Position numbers and translations under genes: made by a program. 64,000 nt of DNA. Source: Parietichytrium sp. I65-24A (lineage: Eukaryota > Sar > Bigyra > Thraustochytrida > Thraustochytriidae). The stretch lies in NCBI GenBank assembly GCA_012862575.1, contig BLSF01000009.1, positions 682,001-746,000 on the forward strand. Direction: 5' to 3'. The number at the start of each line of letters is the position of its first letter. Position 1 is the stretch's first letter. Positions 10,910 to 18,887 of the stretch are shown piece after piece. The notes under the pieces were generated by a model. The model had not been told where the DNA came from, did no database searches, and was given only the letters and a program-made list of their open reading frames with translations.

Positions 10910-12604
10910 ATGGAGGGCACGGCACCAGAGCTGCGGAGTGGAAGACGGCTGGCCGCGCTGGCGGGATGTGCGGCGCTGAGTTTAGTTGTGGCCATCATTG
11001 TTCCGGTGCTAATCGATGGCCAAGTGCGCTCTGGGGTTAAAGGCGATGTGGTGATAGACTCGCCCTCAGCCAGCGGGTTTGAGCAGTTCCGCTCGCGAGG
11101 AACCGACGGGCTGGATTATATGGAGTTCTACTTTTTCAACGTGAGCAACGCGCGGGAGGTGCTACAAGGAGCAAAACCCAGCGTGGCCGAGTTTGGCCCA
11201 TTCGTTTACGACATGATACAGGTCCGCGGCGACTTCGAATGGGACGCCGAGGAGGACACCTTGGCGTACCGTGAGCACTCTTACTATGTCTTCAACGAGA
11301 AACTCACCGCAGAGCGCACTGGGGGAAACTTTACTACCGACCAAGTCGAGGTGACCACGCTCAACATGCTCTTTATGGGCATGGAGGCTCAAGTTGGCAA
11401 ACCATATTGGCACATAATCTGCGACTCATTGCTCTGGAAGAACGACTTTGAAAGGCTGTTCTCTACTCGCACAGTTGCAGAGTATCTGGCCGGGTACAAG
11501 GAGACCGTAAATATTGCCGGCATTCAGATCCCGATTCAATTTCCAGGCTTATACCCGAATGCTTCCAAGCAAACCGACCCTAACTGGCTCACGAAAACGG
11601 TGATGAAAGTTGGGAAAAAGAACATCTCCAACGCATATGAGATCATCTCTTGGCGTGGTATGGACCATGTCAAGACGATCTGTCCGTGGGGAACAAACAC
11701 GATACTCCCTGGCGGCCAATACTGCCCGAAAGATTACCCGTGTTGCAGAAAGTCGATCAGAGACATACCTGCAAACCATGTTTCTGTCTGGGGCTCGGAG
11801 ATCGTGGACGGGGTCTGGGATGCCGACGCTAACTTGGTCCATGGTCGAAACGGCGAGCAATTTGCGCCAAGTGTCAAAGCCGGGCAAGAGCTCATCATCT
11901 TCAACGATATCATCTGGCGAGCCTTGCGATTCGCGAACAAAGACAAGCAACACGTCTCTTACCGCGGCATCAAGATGCTTCGCTTCACTCCAGTGGACGA
12001 AACCTTCATGAATGCAACACAGCACCCTCCAAACGCAAGGTACTACCTCTTCGGTAAACAAGGGATCATGGGGAATCTCTCGATGATCGAGCAAGGTGCT
12101 GAGCTATACGCCACCTTGCCGCACTTTCTCGACGCGGATCAATCCTTCCTAGAAGAAGTTGACGGCCTCTTGCCGAATCGCGACAAGCATGCCATGTACA
12201 TCGACGTGGAGCCGATTCTGGGACAAACGATGGTTGAGCATGCTCGAGCTCAAGTCAGCGGCCAATTGAAGCGCGGGATAAAATGGGGCTTTGACAATTG
12301 GTTCCCCAACGTCCGAGATGGCGTCTTCGTGCCCATTGCCTGGTTCGACCAGGTTTCAATCATCAATGACGAGGGTGTCGCGGAATTCAAGCAAATTTAC
12401 ACGGCACACACCGCCAAAGATGGCTTTATCTGGCTGGGAAGCATATGTACATTGTTTTGCCTCTTGCCACTGGCACACGAGGGACGCAAGAGGTGGCTCT
12501 TGAAAAAACAGAGAGCTCGACAGGAGATTGTGGCTCCTTCGCAGCAAAGTCCGGTGGAAGCTGCGCTTCTTGCCGAGCAAGACTTCAGTCTCGCCGATGC
12601 ATAG
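10910..12604 (+). CDS. CD36/SR-B/LIMP-2 family membrane protein
   Basis: The protein is 564 residues, from an ATG in good context (cgaaATGG). The topology is that of the CD36 family: a short cytoplasmic N-terminus, a membrane helix at about residues 15-36, a large lumenal or extracellular domain, a second helix at about 505-523, and a short basic C-terminal tail. Family hallmarks are visible: the early FFNVSN motif, an FGPFVYD-type segment, paired cysteines in the second half (ICPWG...YCPKDYPCC), and ATLPHFLDAD followed by the HAMYIDVEPILG block. Family members bind lipids, lipoproteins or lysosomal cargo; scavenger-receptor-like lipid uptake or an endolysosomal role is likely, but the ligand cannot be read from sequence. 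Its 3' end faces the oxygenase gene 12841-14307 at a distance of 236 bp. There is no sign of an intron. Confidence 0.93.
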   Translation: MEGTAPELRSGRRLAALAGCAALSLVVAIIVPVLIDGQVRSGVKGDVVIDSPSASGFEQFRSRGTDGLDYMEFYFFNVSNAREVLQGAKPSVAEFGPFVYDMIQVRGDFEWDAEEDTLAYREHSYYVFNEKLTAERTGGNFTTDQVEVTTLNMLFMGMEAQVGKPYWHIICDSLLWKNDFERLFSTRTVAEYLAGYKETVNIAGIQIPIQFPGLYPNASKQTDPNWLTKTVMKVGKKNISNAYEIISWRGMDHVKTICPWGTNTILPGGQYCPKDYPCCRKSIRDIPANHVSVWGSEIVDGVWDADANLVHGRNGEQFAPSVKAGQELIIFNDIIWRALRFANKDKQHVSYRGIKMLRFTPVDETFMNATQHPPNARYYLFGKQGIMGNLSMIEQGAELYATLPHFLDADQSFLEEVDGLLPNRDKHAMYIDVEPILGQTMVEHARAQVSGQLKRGIKWGFDNWFPNVRDGVFVPIAWFDQVSIINDEGVAEFKQIYTAHTAKDGFIWLGSICTLFCLLPLAHEGRKRWLLKKQRARQEIVAPSQQSPVEAALLAEQDFSLADA

Positions 12605-12840
12605 AAACTCACAGTCGGTCAATTTTCAGGTGCACAAAGTGTGTGAGCAGAAAGGCCAGCTTAACTGCAACACTTTTGCCCCGATATTTATTCTGCGTCA
12701 GTCTTTGGGATGGGAAGCTGGTCATCTCATCATTTTCAGAAGATAATTAACTGTAAACGCAATTGTAGTGTAGGCAAGTTTAGCGCGGGAGAAGTTGCAG
12801 AAACCCGTCTTACCGTGTAGTGCACCCATCACTCTTCTCT

Positions 12841-14307
12841 CTAACCGAATCTCCGAGAAAGGATTTTTGCAGCTCTGCCTTTCTTCTTCTGCTTCTTCGA
12901 ATGGGACTTATCCTTTCGGGTGCGCTGTTTTTTCGCTGGTCTGCTAAAACTCTCCGATTGACCATCGCTGTCAGCCATAACATCATAATCATCATGAAAC
13001 ATGGCTTTGCCTCCATGTGCCGCCTCTGTATTGAGCATAGCTTCGAGCGCGTCGTCAATTCCGCTCTCATCGTCATCGCTCTGAGCATCTTCAATCGCCT
13101 CGCCGTCTTTCTTGGCAGCAAGCTCTGAGGGCAACTTGGCAGATTGTTTATGCGTCACAGCAGCCAAAAACTTTGCAGCGATTTCGGCCCGATAGGACGG
13201 GTGAAAGCAGGAAGCTGACTTTTGAAAGCAACTATGCATATCTCTGAGAGAAAGGCCTTGCGCTGCGCCAGGCATCGTCCCAACAGCCTTCCATCCGGCC
13301 GAGTCTGCGTCTGCTAGGGATGAATAGTTGATCACCTGGCCACAAGCGAGAGCTTTCCGGACCTCTAAAGGCGGGAAAGGTTCATCAGTGCGCAGCAAAT
13401 AAGGAGGTTCAAACTCGGGGTCGCTGAAACTAAACGAGATACTGATTCTTGGATCACCAGAATATCCATCAGCAACAGCCGAACCCCAGTGCAACGTCCT
13501 ATGCGTATGCAGAGTTGCTTGGCCAGGTCTAAGAGGGGCGGCGTAAATGTGCTGCAAAGTGTCTTGGTCCTCAAAGATAGCTCTCACCGCTGCAGAGGCT
13601 TTGGCTTGTCGGCGTTCCTCTGCGTGTAGAAGCGCTGCGCTAGGATCTTCAGTGGAGGCCTCTTCGAGGCTCCCTATCTCGTCGGTTTCCACATCATCAT
13701 CCATATACCCCGGATCCCGGCTGCGCGAGACAAAGTACAAGCACCCATTTTCGGGAACACTCTCTCCGAGGGAGATCCACATCGTGCAATATTTGGCAGT
13801 ACCGTCTTCGCGGAAAGTGCTTCTGACATCAGCTGGCAGTCCTCGACAAGTCCAGTCACACGGCACCCTATCTCTGTGCACGGAGAACCCACTCACTCCT
13901 CCAGAACTGGGCGCGCCCTTGCCTGATTTCTCCTCCGGAAACTCCTCTACAACAAAGCACAACGTGTCGAACACAGGCACATTGCCTCCGCTCGCCTGTT
14001 TCACCACCGCAGCCGCTTGAATCTGCAGTGCCCAGACCTCATCAAACGCACACACCAATGTCGGTGGCAGTCCATGCGCCCGCAATTTCCTCGCTGCGTT
14101 GTACAACTTTTGCGTGAGGCCCTTCTCGGCTCGCCATCCTTCCACCTTCGCAAACCCCTTCATGATCAAACCCGACGCTGCACCAGCGTACGTGCCCTCT
14201 ACCGGTGCCGTCTCCATTTCTGCCATGCACTGCTTCTGAAACCCCTCATCATCCACGTGCAACTCCGGGCACAACTTCAAAAGCGCGGACCTGTCCCACT
14301 TCTCCAT
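12841..14307 (-). CDS. 2-oxoglutarate/Fe(II) oxygenase, phytanoyl-CoA dioxygenase-like
   Basis: The protein is 488 residues from the ATG at 14307; the longer frame to 14394 starts with a non-ATG codon. The double-stranded beta-helix signature is visible: an HxD pair at about H144/D146 (GFSVHRDRV), a core strand TMWISLGES, GCLYFVSRSRD, a distal histidine in HRTLHWGSAV (about H273), and a 2-oxoglutarate-binding Arg in DPRISISFSF. This order and spacing suit the PhyH (phytanoyl-CoA dioxygenase) superfamily. A long acidic insert separates the strands. The C-terminal 120 residues are outside the fold, acidic and then strongly basic (KKQRTRKDKSHSKKQKKKGR), like a nuclear-localisation or RNA-binding tail. 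The substrate is unknown; a protein or RNA substrate is as likely as a small molecule given that tail. It is head-to-head with another oxygenase (14887). Confidence 0.85.
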   Translation of the reverse strand: MEKWDRSALLKLCPELHVDDEGFQKQCMAEMETAPVEGTYAGAASGLIMKGFAKVEGWRAEKGLTQKLYNAARKLRAHGLPPTLVCAFDEVWALQIQAAAVVKQASGGNVPVFDTLCFVVEEFPEEKSGKGAPSSGGVSGFSVHRDRVPCDWTCRGLPADVRSTFREDGTAKYCTMWISLGESVPENGCLYFVSRSRDPGYMDDDVETDEIGSLEEASTEDPSAALLHAEERRQAKASAAVRAIFEDQDTLQHIYAAPLRPGQATLHTHRTLHWGSAVADGYSGDPRISISFSFSDPEFEPPYLLRTDEPFPPLEVRKALACGQVINYSSLADADSAGWKAVGTMPGAAQGLSLRDMHSCFQKSASCFHPSYRAEIAAKFLAAVTHKQSAKLPSELAAKKDGEAIEDAQSDDDESGIDDALEAMLNTEAAHGGKAMFHDDYDVMADSDGQSESFSRPAKKQRTRKDKSHSKKQKKKGRAAKILSRRFG

Positions 14308-14886
14308 CCTTCCGCTCAGATACAATCCGCACCTTGTCCTCTCAGCCAATACCTTGCCTTCTTTCTTCGCCAGCTTCCAGCTCGTACGTCTCACGTCTCG
14401 CGTGCACCGCCCCTTCCAAAGCTGCCCTCACTCGCCGTGCGTACACCAGTCGCTCCGTACGCTCCGTATGCTCCGTATGCTCCGTATGCTCAGTCTCTTT
14501 GGCATTCACCAATGTTCAAAGTAAGTTTCGGTCGCTTCGATTTGATAGAGTTTCTCACGTGCAAGTCATTCAATTTTCATCAAAATTCAAGTCTTTCTAT
14601 CTCTCTGTCTGTCTATTCGTGGCTCTCGCGTCTCCCATAAATAAAAACATATTCCCACTTGCAGTTCAACATTTTCTTATTCTATTGGTGTACATAGAAA
14701 AGTAACAGGTAGACACTGTCAGTACAGAGCTTAGCGAGAAGGGAGGACGTACTCGCTCTCTGTACTCGTACACACACTTTTGTGTGTGTGTTTTCGTACT
14801 GTACTCGTACATACGTACGTACGTGCGTACGCTCGCTGTTTTGGGGGCCTGGGTGCGATGCCTCGCGACTGGCGGCGGTGAATAAG
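14308..14886. other. shared divergent promoter region between two oxygenase genes
   Basis: A 579-bp gap lies between the start codons of two divergent oxygenase-like genes. It contains a 9-bp tandem repeat (14452-14490, listed separately), a CA/GT-rich stretch at about 14770-14792, a TACGTACGTACG tract at about 14811-14826, and a reverse-strand CTGACAGTG motif near 14712. The open frames in it are low-complexity shadows of these repeats. Both genes could share control elements here, but this is inference. Confidence 0.5.
14452..14490. repeat. (GCTCCGTAT)n minisatellite, four units
   Basis: GCTCCGTAC is followed by three GCTCCGTAT units and a partial copy. It lies 145 bp upstream of the start codon of the minus-strand oxygenase, probably in its leader or promoter. 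Confidence 0.85.
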
Positions 14887-15636
14887 ATGGAGCAGGGAGC
14901 GGTGTTTGCGGATGTGGAGTATGCGGATGGCCCACGGAGAGTGCGGCTGGAGAGCGCCAAGGGTTTTGGCAAGGCGGGACTAGCGGCGAGGCAAGCTTTG
15001 GCGATCCACGGGTTTGTTTTGCTGCAAGGCTTGCTTCCCGGAATGTGGCACGGGCAGGCGGACGAGGTTCAAGGAGGAACGCTTCCTCAGGAGGAGAGCA
15101 AGGCTGCGAAATTGGACGAGTCGTCCCCGACGGTGCTGCGAGCTGCGAGTGTTGTGGCGGATGCAGCTCGAGAGTTGGTGGATGATGGGCGCGAGAAGAT
15201 GAGGTCATTCACTCTCAGGAGCCTCTATCATCGAGTTCCGGGCGAGGCGAAGGCATATTCGTTCCATGTTCACAGAGATTTGGACGAAAATGCAGTTGGG
15301 AACTTTGAGGTGCTCCATAAGGTGCAGCCCGAGCACCACTACAACTTTTGGACACCGCTGCGGCCAATCAAAGGTAACACTCTCGCTCTGCTATCGAAGG
15401 CATCTGTGGACTACGCTGTGGATGTGGCGGGATATAAAAACTTGGACTTTGACCGTACTGGTTTGAGATGGTCCGAGCGTCATCAGTGGTTTTACGCCCC
15501 AGAAATGAAACCTGGAGACGTGCTCTTGTTCCGGAGCAATTTAGTATACCACGCTGCTGTAAGCCTTGGTGGCGAGACTGTATTCGCTGACCGAGAGTCC
15601 GTCGATGGCCGCATCTACTTTTGCAGCTCGGACTAA
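14887..15636 (+). CDS. putative 2-oxoglutarate/Fe(II) oxygenase-fold protein
   Basis: The protein is 249 residues from the ATG at 14887. The frame is open further upstream, but only through a repetitive tract with no good ATG. An HxD pair is visible at H129/D131 (FHVHRDLDEN). Next come a hydrophobic strand (HHYNFWTPLRP), a W-F-Y segment before PEMKPGDVLLFRS, and a distal histidine at H222 (LVYHAAVS). A late arginine (DGRIYFC) could bind the co-substrate carboxylate. This arrangement matches the 2OG/Fe(II) oxygenase jelly-roll, with the GDVLLF...H element typical of its C-terminal half. The subfamily is unclear: the strand pattern faintly recalls CmcJ/GA4-desaturase-like proteins, but I would not assign it there. 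It lies between two other oxygenase genes, divergent from one and convergent (200 bp) with the other. Confidence 0.7.
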   Translation: MEQGAVFADVEYADGPRRVRLESAKGFGKAGLAARQALAIHGFVLLQGLLPGMWHGQADEVQGGTLPQEESKAAKLDESSPTVLRAASVVADAARELVDDGREKMRSFTLRSLYHRVPGEAKAYSFHVHRDLDENAVGNFEVLHKVQPEHHYNFWTPLRPIKGNTLALLSKASVDYAVDVAGYKNLDFDRTGLRWSERHQWFYAPEMKPGDVLLFRSNLVYHAAVSLGGETVFADRESVDGRIYFCSSD

Positions 15637-15836
15637 ACGTCCCAAGGAACTGGCATTTATTTTCAAATGCCTTATTTGCCTGTGTGTCTCTTCCTACCAG
15701 CCGCGCGCGAAAAGGCGGAGCCGAATCAGCTGAAAATGCGATGTGTACTTTAGAAAACAACCTTAACTATCCAACTACATTTTATTCAGACCATTGCGCG
15801 CGACAAAGAAGGACCGATCTTTCTCTGGAAGCCAGA

Positions 15837-16906
15837 CTACAAATTTGCTTCATTTGCTTTACTGATGCGACTCATCATATGATCTCCTGCGCGGATAGGG
15901 GCGTAATCTCGTACCCTCTTCGGGACGTCGCTCGGGCTAATGATGGCGTCAAAATCAGGAGCGCGGAAGAAGGCAATTGAGATACGGTCCATACTATGAT
16001 GGTTCCGAGCGCGATGAACAGTACTCTTGAATTGGTCGCCGGACCACCTTGCTAGCATGTCACCAATATTGACGACCAGGCAATCGTCCTGAGGTGGGAC
16101 CCCTTGCCACTTGTTGTCGCGATAGATATCCAAGCAGGCATCTGTGGGCCCAAACTGGTTCAATAAAGTGAACGCCTCAAAATCAGTATGTGCACCGATT
16201 CCGAGCTGCTTTTCGGAGAGATCCCTCATACTTTGTGGAAAGGAGCTCAGTGGCGGATAGTGGACGCAATTCATAGAATTCATCGGCGTGCTCAGGCTCT
16301 TGTCTAGTAGATGCGACCGAGGCAAACCGAGAGATAGCGCAAACAGCTCAAACATCCGATTTGAGAGCGTCATCATTTCGCCATAATACTCTTCTAAAAC
16401 CTCTCGAAACTCAGCGTCCTCCGCTGGCCAGATATTTTTAGAGTACAACAAGTCGTGATACAGCGGATGAGCGCTTTGCAGCTCTGTGCCAAAGTGAAAG
16501 ACTTCTTTCTGCTCGGCATCAGCAGCGCGCGCAAGGTCGTCAGTACATGCACTTCAAAAGCTGACTTTCTTGAGCCAAAACCACTTACAAAGTCCATGGG
16601 CTCCTCAGCATCTTCGTGCCCCTCACCTTGCCGCACGTCCGTCTCGTCCACACCGTACGCCCCTTGCTCGAAAAATCCAACATATCCTCTGAGGTTGCCA
16701 GTGCGGCTCTTGTGCAGGCTCAGTTTCTCCTCGGCCGGCTTTGCAAAAAACCTCTCCAGATTGCTCCTTGCGGCCGCCTGCAACTTTCGCGGCACACCGT
16801 GACCGGTGAGGTAGAAAAACCCATTCGTGGAGGCTGCTTCTCGAAGCGCTTCAACTGCTTGCCCCTCGCGCAGAGCGAGGTCAACCACGCCCAATCTGCG
16901 AGACAT
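15837..16906 (-). CDS. isopenicillin-N-synthase-like 2OG/Fe(II) oxygenase, two exons
   Basis: Exon 1 is 16906-16589 and exon 2 is 16508-15837, giving a spliced product of 329 residues, the usual length for the IPNS/DIOX family. Exon 1 opens MSRRLGVVDLALREGQ and carries the N-terminal DIOX signature NGFFYLTGHGVP. It joins in phase zero, ...EEPMDF then KEVFHFGTELQSAHP..., restoring the family's conserved junction. Exon 2 holds HxD at about H213/D215 (GIGAHTDFEAFTLL), distal H271 (STVHRAR) and the RIS co-substrate motif (about R281). All three iron ligands and the 2OG-binding arginine are therefore present, so the enzyme should be active. The family includes hydroxylases, desaturases and ring-forming oxidases of secondary metabolism; the substrate here is unknown. 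I chose the ATG at 16906 because the family fold starts there; the frame is open further upstream. A real alternative is a start upstream in that extension. Confidence 0.9.
16509..16588 (-). other. spliceosomal intron, 80 bp
   Basis: On the minus strand the intron begins GTAAGT and ends GCCGAGCAG. A perfect TACTGAC branch-site-like string lies about 36 nt before the 3' end. Removing it keeps the reading frame and rebuilds the conserved oxygenase sequence. Reading through it instead gives a basic, non-family translation. Confidence 0.9.
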
Positions 16907-17306
16907 GCTTTCCACCTCTGCTTGAAAGCAGGCTCCAGCTTCCTCCGTTCTGGCTTGTGAATTCGTCTCGATCTGTGTGCACGCCGGTACTCGAGTACTG
17001 ACTAAGTTTACAGAGTTGCGAACGTCACGAAACGACTTGGGCGTCGTATTCGATGTCAAGGTTAAGCCTAAAGGGTTGTATTGCGCGATCAGATTGCTTT
17101 CGATGTCGAGCTGCTTGCACAAAGGTGAAAAAGATTGTTTTTGCACTGTTTGTTAGTAGAAGACAAAGATATCGTTCAGGCTGCCGCTCGCGGGCTGGCG
17201 TCGTGACCGAAGATTGCCAACAATTGCGGATGCATTGCCAAGTTTCGTAGTTTCGCAGTCGATAGGAACAGCAAGGTTGAGGAAGAAGGATGTCGTTTAT
17301 TCGTAA
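16907..17306. other. intergenic region 5' of the spliced oxygenase
   Basis: 400 bp between the oxygenase start and the stop of the next minus-strand gene. The frame upstream of the chosen oxygenase ATG stays open to about 17146 but looks non-coding. A GGTACTCGAGTACTGACT string lies at about 16986. No gene seen. Confidence 0.5.
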
Positions 17307-18038
17307 TTACACTAGAGGGATGCGGTCCAACGGGACGTCCATCTCGCCACGCCAAAACTTTTCGAATTCTTGGTAGTCGAGTTTCCCGTCTCCGTCCTCG
17401 TCCAGGTAGTTGAAGATGGCAACCAGCTCAGAAGTTGTGAATTCGGTTCCCAACTCTTTGCAAGCGCTTGCCAGCTCGGCACTTGTGAGTGACCCACTGT
17501 TGTCGGAGTCCATTTGGTTGAACACTTGGCGGACGTAGACGAGATCATCGGTGTGGCCTTGAACGATTTGTGCGTGGAGCTCCGTAAGCTTGGAAGATGC
17601 GTGCCGTGACACGATGATGCAAGCAACCCCGCACAACAAGAGCGCACATCCGATAATGGTGGCAAAGGTGGACTGAATGGCGAACTGAAGGCCAGCGCTA
17701 ACGATATAGAATAATCCGCGCCCCCACGTTCTGTTCAAAATCTTGACCCACACGTTCAATGTGCGCTTAAGCCTGGTCGAGAAGAAGCTCTGAAACTCGA
17801 TTGCCAGCCCAAAAAACGCTGAAAGCCCGGCATACACGCTGCAAATTACCTGAAATGGCTCTAGGCTCACCACCTCCGACAGCAGCGACACCACATTGTA
17901 CCCCACAGCCACCGCGCACGCTGTAAAGCACAGCACTTTGAGCCAATTCGGTCCTCGTTCAACGATTCCTTTCACGTTCTCCAGACTCGCGCGCACCTTG
18001 ACGCCATTTCCCAATAGGGTTACTTGCGGGGCGTCCAT
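17307..18038 (-). CDS. four-helix membrane protein with C-terminal EF-hand pair (COPI-associated-like)
   Basis: The protein is 243 residues, starting at the ATG at 18038 (MDAPQVTLLGNG). Four hydrophobic helices are visible at about residues 33-52, 58-80, 106-124 and 126-144, arranged as two hairpins. This arrangement and the small size suit the COPI-associated/TVP15-like Golgi membrane proteins, though I assign that only tentatively. The cytoplasmic C-terminus carries two canonical EF-hand loops, DSDNSGSLTSAE (about 175-186) and DEDGDGKLDYQE (about 211-222). Both have the acidic and Gly positions needed for calcium. The likely role is a calcium-responsive membrane protein of the secretory pathway. 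It is divergent from the next EF-hand gene, 850 bp away. Confidence 0.82.
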   Translation of the reverse strand: MDAPQVTLLGNGVKVRASLENVKGIVERGPNWLKVLCFTACAVAVGYNVVSLLSEVVSLEPFQVICSVYAGLSAFFGLAIEFQSFFSTRLKRTLNVWVKILNRTWGRGLFYIVSAGLQFAIQSTFATIIGCALLLCGVACIIVSRHASSKLTELHAQIVQGHTDDLVYVRQVFNQMDSDNSGSLTSAELASACKELGTEFTTSELVAIFNYLDEDGDGKLDYQEFEKFWRGEMDVPLDRIPLV

Positions 18039-18887
18039 TCCTCTACCTTGCTTGCTCCCTCACTAACTCGATCCCCTCCTAATGCTCCCTCAACACATTA
18101 ATTAAAAAAGGGTCCCCGCCACACTCTCAATTGTGTACTCAGTAATACTCAGTATCTCATTATTCATGTTTGTGTGTGACGCTGTCTAACTACTGTATAA
18201 CGAGTACATAGGGATAGATAGAGCCGCGTATAAGACTCCCAGCAGAATATTCATGAATGTTCATGAATGCTCGCGAACAAATATGGCTTTTAGGGTACGG
18301 TACCGGTAGATTAGGTAATGGTACCAGTATCTGTACTGGTGGTCTTAATTGATCAGTGATTGACGTGACATCACATGACATCACAGATGGATGTTGCATT
18401 GGCTTTGGTGGGTTTTTGGCTATGTTGTATCGAAAAGAAATTGTTCATCGACGACCATCGGGAGAATATTCCCGTACAATCGAGCGATCTATCTTTCCTT
18501 GTGAATTCAGATTCAGAAAGCTCTCCGTCCGTTTTCTTCTACGTCCAGTCGAGAGAAAACAGGAAGAATCCTTCACAAGAACCCACTTCACCTCTCGGTT
18601 CTCCGCTTGAGAACCAAGGTTCCGTTTCGGCTGCGCAAACGCGTCTACACAGACACAGAGAGAGACGTTACCATCTTACCATCAGCCCTCCTACCGGACT
18701 CCTACCCCGCCTACTTCCCCGCTACCCTTTCCTACCACCGTTACTGCGAGGACACCCGTCCCATCCCGCGCGGACCCCCCAATAAAGGCACTGCAGCTAC
18801 GTCTCCGTAGCCGCGGCCACCCACAGTCCGTCCTTTCTCACGGGTCTCACGGGTAAATACCGTGCGGCCGGGGGATCCTCCGACAAG
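18039..18887. other. divergent intergenic region
   Basis: 849 bp between two head-to-head EF-hand genes, so it presumably holds both promoters. Visible: GAATATTCATGAATGTTCATGAATG (an imperfect TTCATGAA repeat) at about 18245-18270, GGTACGGTACCGGTA at 18297, and ACATCACATGACATCACA at about 18367-18384. A purine/pyrimidine-mixed leader precedes the ATG at 18888. No gene recognised. Confidence 0.5.

Noticed and set aside
15837-17146. Frameshifted or pseudogene oxygenase
   Set aside because: The break is explained by an intron with donor, branch site and acceptor that restores the family sequence.
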